DNA of 64,000 bases, taken from contig NZ_CP133189.1 of assembly GCF_030913655.1 (NCBI RefSeq), positions 1,550,001 through 1,614,000 on the forward strand, given 5' to 3'. The notes beneath the pieces are model-generated. The model searched no databases and was not told where the DNA came from. It saw only the letters and a list, made by a program, of their open reading frames with translations. The stretch's first letter is position 1. The number at the start of each line of letters is the position of its first letter. The translations under genes were made by a program, and so were the position numbers. Positions 16,618 to 24,949 of the stretch are shown piece by piece. This stretch comes from Clostridium sp. MB40-C1. Lineage in GTDB: Bacteria > Bacillota > Clostridia > Clostridiales > Clostridiaceae.

Positions 16618-17016
16618 ATGAGTAATTCTTGTAATGTTTGTGATGAATTTGCAGAAATACTTGAAGCCGAAATCTTAACTTCTACAAATAACTTATGTGT
16701 AGTAACTTTTAGAAGGAAAATAAGTGCAGAAATATTAGGAAGACTAACTCAATCACCATTAGCTCTATCTGCTTTATTTTCCTTTGAAAATATGGATAAC
16801 CAGGGAAGAACCCTCAATCTAGGTGAAACAGTGATTTTACAAGAAGAAATTAATCCATTTATCAGTAAATTAAGAGAGAATGGTATTTTAGTTACTGCAC
16901 TTCACAATCACTGGTTATTTGAACAACCAAGACTTATGTATATTCACTTTGAATCTATTGATTTTCCATTAAGCTTTGCTAGAAAAGTAGCAGATGCTTT
17001 TAAAGTTTTAAGGTAA
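16618..17016 (+). CDS. DUF1259 (LpqO-like) family protein
   Basis: A 132-aa protein of the DUF1259 family, recognised by LGETVILQEEINPFISKLRENGI, ALHNHWLFEQPRLMYIHFE and a final helix. Family members are often lipoproteins or exported and have no established biochemical role. Here there is no signal peptide, and a Cys pair (NSCNVCDE) lies at residues 4 and 7. The start is ATG 16618 with SD GGAGAG. The in-frame ATG at 16594 precedes that SD and is rejected. It stands alone on plus and ends at a GC-rich hairpin. Confidence 0.75.
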   Translation: MSNSCNVCDEFAEILEAEILTSTNNLCVVTFRRKISAEILGRLTQSPLALSALFSFENMDNQGRTLNLGETVILQEEINPFISKLRENGILVTALHNHWLFEQPRLMYIHFESIDFPLSFARKVADAFKVLR

Positions 17017-17028
17017 ATTAAACTAGAT

Positions 17029-17075
17029 GGAGCTGTCGCGTTAGCAAATTTTTTTATGCTAATGCGACAGCCCCC
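17029..17075. terminator. GC-rich hairpin between convergent genes
   Basis: GGAGCTGTCGCGTTAGCA and TGCTAATGCGACAGCCCCC form a stem of about 17 bp with a T-rich loop, far more GC-rich than its surroundings. It sits 12 nt behind the DUF1259 stop and likely terminates both convergent transcripts. A T-run is missing. Confidence 0.6.
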
Positions 17076-17109
17076 TTAAAAATCTAATTTATATTTGTTT
17101 TAAAAAGGA

Positions 17110-17469
17110 TTACTTTTTAAATGATTCATCTTTTTTCTCTACCTTTTGTACTATCTCTTCACTATATTCTTCTATATCCTTTTTATCTACTCTTACATTT
17201 CTTATAGCAAAATCATATCCACCAGTAGCTGTAAATGTAATTAGCATGGCATTTATAATCATCAAATATAGATTCCCAAAAGAAAAAGTATGAGTCAATA
17301 CGCTACATATTATCATATTTACTAATGCTACTACAAAGGTAAAATATTTAGTAGGCATTTTCCTTATTATCGGCGTTCCTTTAAAAAATTGTACTATAAG
17401 CATGGTAACAATTATAGTTCCTAAAAAAGTAGATATATACTCTATGGTTAAGAAATTTTCAAATATCAT
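17110..17469 (-). CDS. Small holin-like membrane protein, unknown function
   Basis: A 119-aa protein with three hydrophobic helices (about 10-28, 42-60, 66-86) and a charged C-terminal tail rich in Lys and Glu. This layout resembles small phage-holin or holin-like clostridial proteins, but no lysis gene or phage gene is nearby. SD AGGAGG lies 5 nt before ATG 17469. It is probably monocistronic. The membrane location is clear; the role is not. Confidence 0.6.
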   Translation of the reverse strand: MIFENFLTIEYISTFLGTIIVTMLIVQFFKGTPIIRKMPTKYFTFVVALVNMIICSVLTHTFSFGNLYLMIINAMLITFTATGGYDFAIRNVRVDKKDIEEYSEEIVQKVEKKDESFKK

Positions 17470-17605
17470 AAAATCCTCCTATTTTAATATCTATCTATTT
17501 TCTCTGATTTATAACTATGATTTAATAACTATTTAACCTATATAATATCTATTATTATTTCACTATTTCTTTTGTTACCTTAATATAAATCTATTTGATT
17601 TATTT

Positions 17606-17653
17606 GGCTATGTTTTAAATTATAAGAAATCAACAATTCACTAAAACATAGCC
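17606..17653. repeat. Short hairpin repeat, copy R1 (best preserved)
   Basis: GGCTATGTTTTA (17606-17617) and TAAAACATAGCC (17642-17653) are perfect 12-bp inverted arms around AATTATAAGAAATCAACAAT. The same 48-bp unit recurs, more or less decayed, at 18944, 29681, 41271 and 56646. Confidence 0.65.
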
Positions 17654-17733
17654 TAAAATAAATGAGCTCTTAAAAACTTAATTTTAAATGCAAAACTATT
17701 TTGTATTTATTTTGCTATAATGAGTTATCTTTA

Positions 17734-18204
17734 TTAAAGATAACTTAAACACTTATAGTCTTTTATAGTTCCCCAATATTCAATTCTTCTTAAATGAGAA
17801 TGTTTAGAATTAAAGCATACAAAAACAGGTGCATTATCTAATTCTCCATGAACTCTAAAAAAGATTTTTTCTTCATATATAATAGTTCTTAAAGCCCTAG
17901 GAAGCTTTTCAATAAAATTCTTATTTCTTTCTTCTGAAATAGCTAGTCCACCTTTTCCGTCTACATGGACGTACACATAAAAAACATACTTCCTATTTAA
18001 AAATCTCCACTTACATAAAATCTCATTTCTGCTTGAAGTAAACCTATCAGATGCATATTTCCGTCCAATAGTTAAGAAAGGTTTTCCTTCAGCATTGTTA
18101 CTCAACACATAATACCTAGGTATAGTAGGTTCACTAGCCCTAATTCCTTTTCTAAACTCAACATATATATCATCCACTCTTATGTCTGATTCTACTTTGT
18201 GCAA
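17734..18204 (-). CDS. Staygreen-family protein (Mg-dechelatase homologue)
   Basis: A 156-aa protein resembling the Staygreen (SGR) family, best known as plant chlorophyll Mg-dechelatase. Shared landmarks are IPRYYVLSNNAEGKPFLTIG (plant PRTYTLTHSD...), RNEILCKW (plant RDEVVGEW), the histidine-containing strand YVYVHVDGKGG, the LP..L helix, and the tail PVFVCFNS...RIEYWG (plant SPVWVYFHS...VECWG). In a non-photosynthetic anaerobe the substrate cannot be chlorophyll; another tetrapyrrole is a guess. SD GGAG favours the TTG at 18204; an upstream TTG at 18222 is possible. No tetrapyrrole gene is adjacent. It seems monocistronic, with a small hairpin over its stop codon (17723-17744). Confidence 0.72.
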   Translation of the reverse strand: MHKVESDIRVDDIYVEFRKGIRASEPTIPRYYVLSNNAEGKPFLTIGRKYASDRFTSSRNEILCKWRFLNRKYVFYVYVHVDGKGGLAISEERNKNFIEKLPRALRTIIYEEKIFFRVHGELDNAPVFVCFNSKHSHLRRIEYWGTIKDYKCLSYL

Positions 18205-18455
18205 AACTGTCACTCCATTCAAAATTAAAACTTAATTTTTTGCTCTAAATGACTACTTAATTTAACATAATAGCCTTCTATAATAATATTATGACTTATG
18301 TATTAAAATTGAAACTAAACTATAGCTTTATTTATTTAAATTTTCCATTATCATTTAATTTATATGTTTTCATGTGATTTTGCGCTTCTTTTGAATATAA
18401 GCAGATCTGCTTGACAATAATCTAAGATATATTGAAATTTAGGAGTTGAAATTCA

Positions 18456-18824
18456 TTGGGACATTATAATCGCAAAATAGGATCATATGGGGAAGCTCTA
18501 GCTGAATCCTATTTGAAAAACATGGGATATCAAATATTAGAAAAAAATTTTATGTGTTATCATAAGGAAATAGATATTATAGCTTATCTTCCTAAAAATA
18601 ATTGTATTTGTTTTGTTGAAGTAAAAAGTAGGTTTTCAAATAAGTATGGCAACCCATCTGAAGCTGTTACATATAAAAAAATTATTAATTTAAGCAGTGC
18701 AGCTAAATTCTATATATCTAAAAACAAACTAGAAAAATATAATTTTAGATTTGATATAATAGAAATTATGTTTAACAATATGGACACTGATTATAATCTT
18801 CAACATATAAAAAATGCTTTTTAA
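18456..18824 (+). CDS. yraN: YraN/UPF0102 nuclease-fold protein
   Basis: A 122-aa protein of the UPF0102 family, which has a Holliday-junction-resolvase-like fold. Visible signs are GSYGEALAESYLKNMGY at the N terminus and the EIDIIA...CFVEVKSR block with the usual acidic and lysine residues (E-x-D ... E-V-K). The exact function is not established. The start is TTG 18456 with SD AGGAG. It lies close to rnhB, as is common in Firmicutes, but on the opposite strand, and it is closed by a strong terminator. Confidence 0.85.
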   Translation: MGHYNRKIGSYGEALAESYLKNMGYQILEKNFMCYHKEIDIIAYLPKNNCICFVEVKSRFSNKYGNPSEAVTYKKIINLSSAAKFYISKNKLEKYNFRFDIIEIMFNNMDTDYNLQHIKNAF

Positions 18825-18861
18825 TTAAAACCTATTTAGAAGGTGGAAATAAGATGAAAAT

Positions 18862-18921
18862 AAAATGAAAAATGGATCAAATATAAGTTAATCTCATATT
18901 TGATCCATTTTTCATTTTATT
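18862..18921. terminator. Strong bidirectional terminator between yraN and rnhB
   Basis: AAAATGAAAAATGGATCAAA and its complement ending in CATTTTATTT form a stem of about 23 bp with a 10-nt loop, 38 nt behind yraN and 75 nt behind rnhB on the other strand. Confidence 0.85.
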
Positions 18922-18943
18922 TATAATATCTATTTTAAAAGAA

Positions 18944-18990
18944 TGCTATTTTTCAAATTATAAGAAATCGACAATTTACTAAAACATAGC
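18944..18990. repeat. Short hairpin repeat, copy R2
   Basis: Shares AATTATAAGAAATC, GACAATT and CTAAAACATAGC with R1. The left arm is decayed to GCTATTTTTCA. It lies just behind the rnhB stop codon. Confidence 0.55.
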
Positions 18991-18994
18991 TTAT

Positions 18995-19828
18995 TTATAT
19001 CATATTTAATATGTTTTTCAAGAAACTTTTCCTGTGTATTGGAGTACATCCGTACTTTTTAATTGCTTCTATATGTTCCTTAGTTCCATACCCTACATTC
19101 TTTTCAAATACATACTCAGGATATACTTCAGCATACTTTTTCATAATATTATCTCTGTAAACTTTAGCTATTATAGATGCACAAGCAATACTTGCACTTT
19201 TAGCATCTCCCTTTATTATAAATTCATTAGAATACATACAATTTTTTATTGCATATCCGTCTGATAGTACTAAATCAGGCTTTACTAAAACCCCTTCACA
19301 TGCCCTTTTTAGCACTTCATTATTACACCAAGCTATTCCTTTAGTATCTATTTCATTATTATCAATTTCCATAATAGAATAAGAGATTGCTCTTTCTTTA
19401 ATTAAGATATCGAGTTCTTCTCTCAACTGAGCAGATAGTTTTTTAGAATCATTTATATGCAATATTAAATCTTCGCTACCCTTGTAATTTAAATCTAATA
19501 CAACAGCAGCAGCTACTATAGGTCCTGCAAGAGGTCCTCTTCCTACTTCATCTACCCCAACAATATAACCATCTTTTAGAAAACTTTTATCTTTATCGTA
19601 CATACCTTTTACTCTATTAATTTCTTTTTCTCTTGTCTCTATAGTCTTTTCTACACTTTCAGTTAACTTTTGAACTGTCTTTCTATTATCCGTATTAAGT
19701 AATTTAATTAAAAGATTATAATCACAATTTTTTTGCTTTAATAACAAAGATATGTATTTTTTTACTTCTCCTACTTTCATATCTTTAAAATTAACATCGT
19801 TAAGGTCTTTCAAGTGATATAGATCCAA
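18995..19828 (-). CDS. rnhB: Ribonuclease HII
   Basis: Removes RNA from RNA/DNA hybrids, including misincorporated ribonucleotides. The catalytic core begins at GYIVGVDEVGRGPLAG with the first Asp-Glu pair; DSKKLS and the later acidic residues (VLSDGY, KGDAKSASIACASI) follow. A helical N-terminal extension of about 85 residues precedes the core, as in Bacillus RnhB. The start is likely the TTG at 19828 with GAGGTGG upstream; an ATG at 19849 is the alternative. The gene overlaps the end of rbgA, so translation is probably coupled. Confidence 0.9.
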   Translation of the reverse strand: MDLYHLKDLNDVNFKDMKVGEVKKYISLLLKQKNCDYNLLIKLLNTDNRKTVQKLTESVEKTIETREKEINRVKGMYDKDKSFLKDGYIVGVDEVGRGPLAGPIVAAAVVLDLNYKGSEDLILHINDSKKLSAQLREELDILIKERAISYSIMEIDNNEIDTKGIAWCNNEVLKRACEGVLVKPDLVLSDGYAIKNCMYSNEFIIKGDAKSASIACASIIAKVYRDNIMKKYAEVYPEYVFEKNVGYGTKEHIEAIKKYGCTPIHRKSFLKNILNMI

Positions 19829-20642
19829 GTTTACCACCTCTAAACTCATCTAAAATTAAAACAGCAACTCTGTTATAGTCAATATTTCCTTTAGATATTA
19901 CTGCACCTCTTTTTCTAGCTATGTTTTCCATATTCTCTAAAGCTTCACTACTTACAGAACTTAATTTATATCTTTCAATTAGTCTTTCTGGATAGCTTTC
20001 TTGTAGCCTTTCAATTAATCTCAAAGCTAAAGTTTCTATATCCATTATTTCATCTTTTATAGCTCCTGTAAAAGCTAAATTTAATCCTACTATATCATCT
20101 TCGAATTTAGGCCATAGCACTCCTGGGGTATCTAAAAGCTCTATACCTATACTAGTTTTTATCCATTGTTTGCTTCTTGTAACCCCTGGTTTGTCACCAA
20201 CTTTTGCTCTACTATTTTTAGCCATTCTATTAATAAACGAAGACTTTCCTACATTAGGTATGCCAACTACCATTACTCTTGTAACTATATTGGCAATACC
20301 TTTCGCCTTTAATTTATCATGCTTTTCCTTTAAAAGTTCTTCCAATAAAGGCTTTATGCTATTTAAACCCTTACCAGTTAAACTATTAACAGTTGTAACC
20401 TTAATTGAATCTCTTGATAACTCTTTTATCCATTGTTTTGTAATACCTTCCTCAGCTAAATCACTTTTATTTAATAATATTATCCTCGGCTTACCTGCAC
20501 ATATTTCATCTATATCAGGATTACTACTTGACTTAACTATTCTTGAATCCCTAATTTCAATCACTGCATCAACAAATTTAAGGTTTTCTTTAATTTCTCT
20601 TCTTGTTTTCGCCATATGACCTGGAAACCAATTGATTGCCAT
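19800..20642 (-). CDS. rbgA: Ribosome biogenesis GTPase RbgA (YlqF)
   Basis: Circularly permuted GTPase needed for late assembly of the 50S subunit. Motifs appear in the permuted order: G4 LLNKSD near residue 58, G1 GIPNVGKSS near 127, and G3 DTPGVLWP near 172. At 280 aa it has the usual length, and the C-terminal ANTAR-like helical domain is present. SD AGGAGG precedes ATG 20642. It lies upstream of rnhB and directly downstream of rplS but behind the rplS terminator. The rplS-rbgA-rnhB order is typical of Firmicutes. Confidence 0.93.
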   Translation of the reverse strand: MAINWFPGHMAKTRREIKENLKFVDAVIEIRDSRIVKSSSNPDIDEICAGKPRIILLNKSDLAEEGITKQWIKELSRDSIKVTTVNSLTGKGLNSIKPLLEELLKEKHDKLKAKGIANIVTRVMVVGIPNVGKSSFINRMAKNSRAKVGDKPGVTRSKQWIKTSIGIELLDTPGVLWPKFEDDIVGLNLAFTGAIKDEIMDIETLALRLIERLQESYPERLIERYKLSSVSSEALENMENIARKRGAVISKGNIDYNRVAVLILDEFRGGKLGSISLERP

Positions 20643-20693
20643 ACTCTACAAAACCTCCTAAATATATAATTATTAATAATGTATGTATATAAA

Positions 20694-20726
20694 TAAAAAA
20701 AGGGACTCTCAAGTCCCTATTTTTTA
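20694..20726 (-). terminator. rplS terminator
   Basis: On minus, AAAAAATAGGGACT tgag AGTCCCTTTTTTT is a canonical intrinsic terminator. It starts at the rplS stop codon, so rplS is probably its own transcription unit. Confidence 0.9.
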
Positions 20727-21071
20727 TCTTATTAATTCTTTTACTTTTGCTGCCTTACCTACTCTATCTCTTAAGTAGAATAATTTAGCTCTTCTTACTT
20801 TACCTTTTCTAACTACTGTGATTTTATCAAGCATTGGAGAATTTACAGGGAATGTTCTTTCAACACCAGTACCGTAAGCTACTCTTCTTACAGTAAATGT
20901 TTCTCTTAATCCACCATTTTGTCTTTTTATTACTGTTCCTTCGAAAGCTTGAATTCTTTCTTTGTTTCCTTCAGTAATTCTTACATCAACTCTTACAGTG
21001 TCTCCAACTTTAAAATCTGCCATATCTTTTTTAATTTGTTCTGCTTCAATTTCTCTTATTATATCTAACAT
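20724..21071 (-). CDS. rplS: 50S ribosomal protein L19
   Basis: Bridges the 30S and 50S subunits. At 115 aa it has the standard length, with [28 protein letters not shown] and the C-terminal [26 protein letters not shown] precedes ATG 21071. A structured GC-rich segment upstream (21121-21180) probably forms an RNA leader for autoregulation. An intrinsic terminator directly follows the stop, so it is insulated from trmD above and rbgA below. Confidence 0.96.
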   Translation of the reverse strand: MLDIIREIEAEQIKKDMADFKVGDTVRVDVRITEGNKERIQAFEGTVIKRQNGGLRETFTVRRVAYGTGVERTFPVNSPMLDKITVVRKGKVRRAKLFYLRDRVGKAAKVKELIR

Positions 21072-21120
21072 GTGCTTTCCCTCCTTATAATTTTTTTTGA
21101 CGTTCTTATCTTTATCTAAT

Positions 21121-21180
21121 ATGTATTCACCAGACAGAGGACCGCCCGTACTAGCACGAAGCTTATTTTACCATAAATAC
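21121..21180 (-). promoter_or_regulatory. Candidate rplS (L19) leader RNA
   Basis: In minus orientation the 60-nt block begins GTATTTATGG and ends GGTGAATAC; these ends can pair. Inside are GCTTCGTGCTAGTACGGGC and GGTCCTCTGTCTGG, much richer in G+C than the flanks. Position, 50 nt upstream of rplS, and structure fit the ribosomal-protein leader class described for L19 in Firmicutes. I could not compare it with the published consensus. Confidence 0.55.
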
Positions 21181-21351
21181 ATATGTATTTCAATAATATT
21201 TTATATTATTTTATTTTAAACATCCTAAAGTAATCTAAAATTAATTTATATTCTCTTATTATCCTTCTCTTGTACTCGGACACTAATACTCCAATTCTAA
21301 ACAGATTTAATCTAACATTCACTATGTGCTATATTAAAATTTATGCTATTT

Positions 21352-22059
21352 TTATTTTTGTAAAAGTTTTTTATCTTCTTTGGATAGATTTAGTTTGTTA
21401 AATAAATCCGGTCTTCTGTCCTTTGTAATTAAAAGCGACTGAGTTCTTCTCCATTTTCTTATATTCTCATGATGACCTGAAAGCAAAATTTCTGGGACTT
21501 TTTCCTCTTCAAAAGATTCAGGTCTTGTATATTGAGGATATTCTAATACTCCGTCATAAAAAGATTCTTCCATATAACTTTCTTCTGACGATAATACTCC
21601 AGGAATTAATCTACAAATGCTATCTACAATAGGTATACATGCCATTTCTCCACCAGTTAGTACAAAATCACCAAGAGATATTTCCATATCTATATGTTTA
21701 TATGATCTCTCATCAATACCTTCATAGTGACCACATAAAAAAATCAATTCCTTTTCTTGAGCTAATTCTTTAGCCATATCCTGATTGAATTTTTCACCTC
21801 TAGGGCCTAAAAAAATAACCTTACCTTTATTGTACTGTTTTAGGTTCCTTATAGAATCTACTATTGGTTGGGGTGTCATAACCATACCTGCTCCCCCACC
21901 ATAAGGATAATCGTCAACTTTCTTATGTTTATTCAATGAGTAATCTCTTATATTATGGGCTGTTATTTTTACAATATCATTGTTTATTGCTTTTCCTATT
22001 ATACTATGACTAAAAATCTCAAACATCTCAGGAAATAGCGTTAAAATATCTATCTTCAT
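21352..22059 (-). CDS. trmD: tRNA (guanine37-N1)-methyltransferase TrmD
   Basis: SAM-dependent trefoil-knot enzyme that methylates G37 of tRNAs and prevents +1 frameshifts. About 235 aa. The start [13 protein letters not shown] is typical, followed by [11 protein letters not shown], the knot region FLGPRGEKF...[12 protein letters not shown], and GDFVLTGGE. The ATG at 22059 overlaps the rimM stop as ATGA; another in-frame ATG lies two codons earlier at 22065. It follows rimM in the rpsP operon. Confidence 0.95.
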   Translation of the reverse strand: MKIDILTLFPEMFEIFSHSIIGKAINNDIVKITAHNIRDYSLNKHKKVDDYPYGGGAGMVMTPQPIVDSIRNLKQYNKGKVIFLGPRGEKFNQDMAKELAQEKELIFLCGHYEGIDERSYKHIDMEISLGDFVLTGGEMACIPIVDSICRLIPGVLSSEESYMEESFYDGVLEYPQYTRPESFEEEKVPEILLSGHHENIRKWRRTQSLLITKDRRPDLFNKLNLSKEDKKLLQK

Positions 22060-22544
22060 TGCCATACATCCACAGGCTTTATTGTTATTTTTTTGTTATT
22101 TATATCTATATTAAGTATTATATCCTTAAGTGCTGGAATTAAAACTTCATTTTCTCCTTTTACCCAATATACATCGTTACTTCCTGTATATATAATCTCA
22201 TCCACTTTGCCTAACTTTTTTCCTGTTTCCTCATATACTTCACAATCAATAATATCTATAGCAAAATAAGTATCCTTAGGAAGCTTTATTGCATCTTTTC
22301 TTTTCACTTGGATAAGTTTATTTTTTAATCTTTCCGCATCATCCATAGAATCTATACCTTCAATTTTTAGTATAACCTTATCTGGTTGAAATTTGCATCC
22401 AATTACATTTATTTCTTCTCCATCTATATAAGCTTCTTTAAGTTTCTTAAATCTTTTGACATCATCGGTAGTCGATTTTACTTTAACTTCTCCTCTAACA
22501 CCATGAGTATTTATTATTTTACCTACAGTTAAAAACTGTTCCAT
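22056..22544 (-). CDS. rimM: Ribosome maturation factor RimM
   Basis: Assembly factor for the 30S head that binds protein S19. At 162 aa with the N-terminal RimM barrel ([21 protein letters not shown]) and the PRC-barrel C-terminal half ([29 protein letters not shown]), it is a normal member. SD GGAG precedes ATG 22544. It lies behind khpA, separated by a small terminator-like hairpin, and its stop overlaps trmD. Confidence 0.94.
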   Translation of the reverse strand: MEQFLTVGKIINTHGVRGEVKVKSTTDDVKRFKKLKEAYIDGEEINVIGCKFQPDKVILKIEGIDSMDDAERLKNKLIQVKRKDAIKLPKDTYFAIDIIDCEVYEETGKKLGKVDEIIYTGSNDVYWVKGENEVLIPALKDIILNIDINNKKITIKPVDVWQ

Positions 22545-22575
22545 AAATTCTATACTCCTTTTATTATATATTTAA

Positions 22576-22599
22576 AAGAGTTAGGAAACCCTAACTCTT
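22576..22599 (-). terminator. Hairpin between khpA and rimM
   Basis: On minus, AAGAGTTAGG gttt CCTAACTCTT TT forms a 10-bp stem with a short T-run. It may reduce read-through into rimM-trmD and so set lower expression for the enzymes than for ribosomal protein S16. Confidence 0.65.
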
Positions 22600-22622
22600 C
22601 TTATAGTTTAAAATATAATGGA

Positions 22623-22850
22623 CTAAATTATTTCTACAACAACTCTTTTATTTTCTTTTACAGCTGCTGCTTTAACAACAGTTCTTATAGCTTTTGCTAT
22701 TCTTCCCTGTTTTCCAATTACTTTGCCCATATCTTCTGGGGATACTTTTAATTCAAGTATTATAGATTGTTCCCCAACAATCTCATTAACACTAACCATG
22801 TCTGGGTCATCAACTAATGACTTAGCTATTACTTCTAGCAAATCTTTCAT
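22623..22850 (-). CDS. khpA: KhpA, KH-domain RNA-binding protein
   Basis: A 75-aa single KH-domain protein with the RNA-binding loop GKQGRIAK. In other Firmicutes it pairs with KhpB/EloR (Jag) to control cell elongation and bind small RNAs. Its site between rpsP and rimM is the conserved one. SD GGGGGTG precedes ATG 22850, 19 nt behind the rpsP stop. Confidence 0.92.
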   Translation of the reverse strand: MKDLLEVIAKSLVDDPDMVSVNEIVGEQSIILELKVSPEDMGKVIGKQGRIAKAIRTVVKAAAVKENKRVVVEII

Positions 22851-22869
22851 CTACTACACCCCCAGCCTA

Positions 22870-23127
22870 CTATTTAGAAAGTTTTTCGCTTATTCCGGCT
22901 TTATCAAAAAGCTTTTTAACTACATCTGTTGGTTGTGCACCATTTTGTACCCATTTAACAGCTTTTTCTTCATCTATTTTTATAGTTTTTGGTTCAGAAA
23001 CTGGATTGTAGTAACCTATTTCTTCGATGAATCTTCCGTCTCTTGGAGATCTTGAATCTGCAACAACAACTCTGTAAAATGGAGCTTTTTTAGCACCCAT
23101 TCTTCTTAATCTTATTTTTACTGCCAT
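22870..23127 (-). CDS. rpsP: 30S ribosomal protein S16
   Basis: An 85-aa S16 starting [20 protein letters not shown], with [18 protein letters not shown] as expected. SD GGAGG favours the ATG at 23127; the GTG three codons earlier (23136) overlaps that SD. It lies 30 nt behind ffh and leads the ribosomal part of the ylxM-ffh-rpsP-khpA operon. Confidence 0.96.
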   Translation of the reverse strand: MAVKIRLRRMGAKKAPFYRVVVADSRSPRDGRFIEEIGYYNPVSEPKTIKIDEEKAVKWVQNGAQPTDVVKKLFDKAGISEKLSK

Positions 23128-23157
23128 GTATTTCACCTCCTTAAATCCAAATATCTA

Positions 23158-24510
23158 TTACATGAATGGAAATTTTCCAAACATACCCTTTTTGAGAGAT
23201 TTCTGCTGTCCCTTCATTTGCTTCATCATCTTTTTCATCATTTGAAAATCCTTTAGAAGCTTATTAACTTGTTGGACATTAGTACCTGATCCTTTAGCAA
23301 TCCTTCTTTTTCTTGATGGGGAGCTACTTATTAAATCTGGGTTTTTTCTTTCTTTTGCTGTCATGGAGTCAATAATAGCTTCTATCCTTTTCATTTCTTT
23401 TTCTCCTTGACTAAGATCCACTCCCTCAAGCTGCTTTGTGTTAACACCAGGTATCATTTCAACTAATTTAGACATAGGCCCTAACTTTTTCATTTGAGCC
23501 ATTGACTCCTTAAAGTCCTCTAAATTAAATTCCATGCTCATCATTTTACTTCCAAGTTCTTGCGCTTTTTTCTCATCAATAGCTTCTTGTGCTTTTTCTA
23601 TTAATGACAATACATCGCCCATTCCTAATATTCTAGAAGCCATTCTATCTGGATAAAAGACTTCAAGATCATTCATTTTTTCTCCAAGACCAACAAACTT
23701 GATTGGCTTGCCAGTTACAGCTTTAATAGATAAGGCAGCACCGCCTCTAGTGTCACCGTCTAACTTAGTAAGTACAACACCTGTTATATCTAATTTATCA
23801 TTAAAGCTTTGAGCAACATTTACTGCATCTTGACCTGTCATTGAGTCAACAACCAGTAATATTTCATTTGGTTCTACACTTTCCTTAATGTTATGAAGCT
23901 CATCCATTAAGTTTTCATCTATATGAAGTCTACCTGCTGTATCTATTATAATCACATTTAAATCATTACTTTGGGCATGTTCTATAGCGGCTTTAGCAAT
24001 ATCAACAGGATTCACCTTGTCACCCATAGAAAATACAGGTATATCAATTTGCTTTCCTAAAACCTGAAGTTGTTTTATCGCTGCTGGTCTATAAATATCA
24101 CAAGCAACCAGCAAAGGTTTCTTATTCCTCTTTTTTAAGTGAAGAGCTAATTTACCAGCTAATGTAGTTTTACCAGCACCCTGAAGTCCTGCTAACATTA
24201 TTACAGTGGTTCCCTTCTGAGAAAATTCAACTTTACTCTCTTCATTTCCCATAAGTTCTTTCAACTCTTCATTAACTATCTTTACAACTTGTTGTCCAGG
24301 AGTTAAACTTTCCATAACCTCTTTTCCAAGGCACTTCTCTCCTGCATTTTTAACAAAGTCTTTTACTATTTTATAGTTAACATCTGCCTCAAGTAAAGCT
24401 AACTTTACTTCCCTCATAGCAGCTTTTATGTCTTTTTCAGATAGCTTTCCCTTACCTTTTAACTTTTTTAATGTTTCCTGAAGCTTTGATGCTAATCCTT
24501 CAAATGCCAT
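23158..24510 (-). CDS. ffh: Signal recognition particle protein Ffh
   Basis: SRP54 GTPase that binds 4.5S/scRNA and signal sequences and delivers ribosomes to FtsY. 450 aa: helical N domain, G domain with GLQGAGKTT near residue 108, DTAGRLH, TKLDGDTRGGAAL, and a Met-rich M domain ending MKKMMKQMKGQQKSLKKG. SD AGGAGG precedes ATG 24510; the longer frame to 24534 overlaps ylxM and is unlikely. It is translated behind ylxM, as in most Firmicutes. Confidence 0.96.
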   Translation of the reverse strand: MAFEGLASKLQETLKKLKGKGKLSEKDIKAAMREVKLALLEADVNYKIVKDFVKNAGEKCLGKEVMESLTPGQQVVKIVNEELKELMGNEESKVEFSQKGTTVIMLAGLQGAGKTTLAGKLALHLKKRNKKPLLVACDIYRPAAIKQLQVLGKQIDIPVFSMGDKVNPVDIAKAAIEHAQSNDLNVIIIDTAGRLHIDENLMDELHNIKESVEPNEILLVVDSMTGQDAVNVAQSFNDKLDITGVVLTKLDGDTRGGAALSIKAVTGKPIKFVGLGEKMNDLEVFYPDRMASRILGMGDVLSLIEKAQEAIDEKKAQELGSKMMSMEFNLEDFKESMAQMKKLGPMSKLVEMIPGVNTKQLEGVDLSQGEKEMKRIEAIIDSMTAKERKNPDLISSSPSRKRRIAKGSGTNVQQVNKLLKDFQMMKKMMKQMKGQQKSLKKGMFGKFPFM

Positions 24511-24520
24511 CTTAAACCTC

Positions 24521-24868
24521 CTAAATAGAATCACTAATATAATTACTTAAATTTTCTAAAGCTACCTCTATATCTTTGTCTTCAACTTTATCTTTAATTC
24601 TATCTATTTCGCTCATTACATGTTTTTTTGCTTTTATTACATTATTGATTCTTTCCATTAATTTCAGCTTATTTTCATAATCAAAAAGTGTTTTAGTACA
24701 TCTCTTTATGATATCGTATATCGCCTGTCTACTCGTTTTTGTAAGTTCTGAAATCTCAGCTAAAGACAAATCTTCATTAAAATAAAGCTCCATAATATCT
24801 CTTTGCTTTTGTGTTAATAATTCTTTGTAATAATCTAATAAAATAGATAATTTTATTCTATCTTCCAT
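24521..24868 (-). CDS. ylxM: YlxM-type helix-turn-helix protein of the SRP operon
   Basis: A 115-aa protein of the UPF0122 family, with a sigma-70 region-4-like helix-turn-helix (LTQKQRDIMELYFNEDLSLAEISELTKTSRQAIYD at about 17-50) and an acidic helical tail. In streptococci YlxM modulates SRP-pathway activity; its general role is uncertain. It is the first gene behind a near-consensus SigA promoter (24892-24920) and precedes ffh by 10 nt. Confidence 0.9.
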   Translation of the reverse strand: MEDRIKLSILLDYYKELLTQKQRDIMELYFNEDLSLAEISELTKTSRQAIYDIIKRCTKTLFDYENKLKLMERINNVIKAKKHVMSEIDRIKDKVEDKDIEVALENLSNYISDSI

Positions 24869-24891
24869 GTAATCACCAACTCACAAATATG

Positions 24892-24920
24892 ATAATAACA
24901 AAATTTTAAAAAGGTGTCAA
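24892..24920 (-). promoter_or_regulatory. Near-consensus SigA promoter of the ylxM-ffh-rpsP operon
   Basis: On minus, TTGACA (24915-24920), exactly 17 bp of spacer, then TATTAT (24892-24897), 23 nt ahead of the ylxM ATG. The -35 box lies within the downstream arm of the ftsY terminator, so terminator and promoter overlap. Confidence 0.75.
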
Positions 24921-24945
24921 GTATTTTTACTTAACACCTTATTTT
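24909..24945 (-). terminator. ftsY terminator
   Basis: On minus, AAGGTGTTAAGTA and TACTTGACACCTT form a 13-bp stem with a 4-nt loop followed by TTTT. It begins a few nt behind the ftsY stop and carries the -35 box of the next promoter in its second arm. Confidence 0.75.
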
Positions 24946-24949
24946 TTTT

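Noticed and set aside
17110-17469. Prophage remnant suggested by the holin-like protein
   Set aside because: No lysin, structural or integrase gene lies nearby, so a phage origin is not supported.
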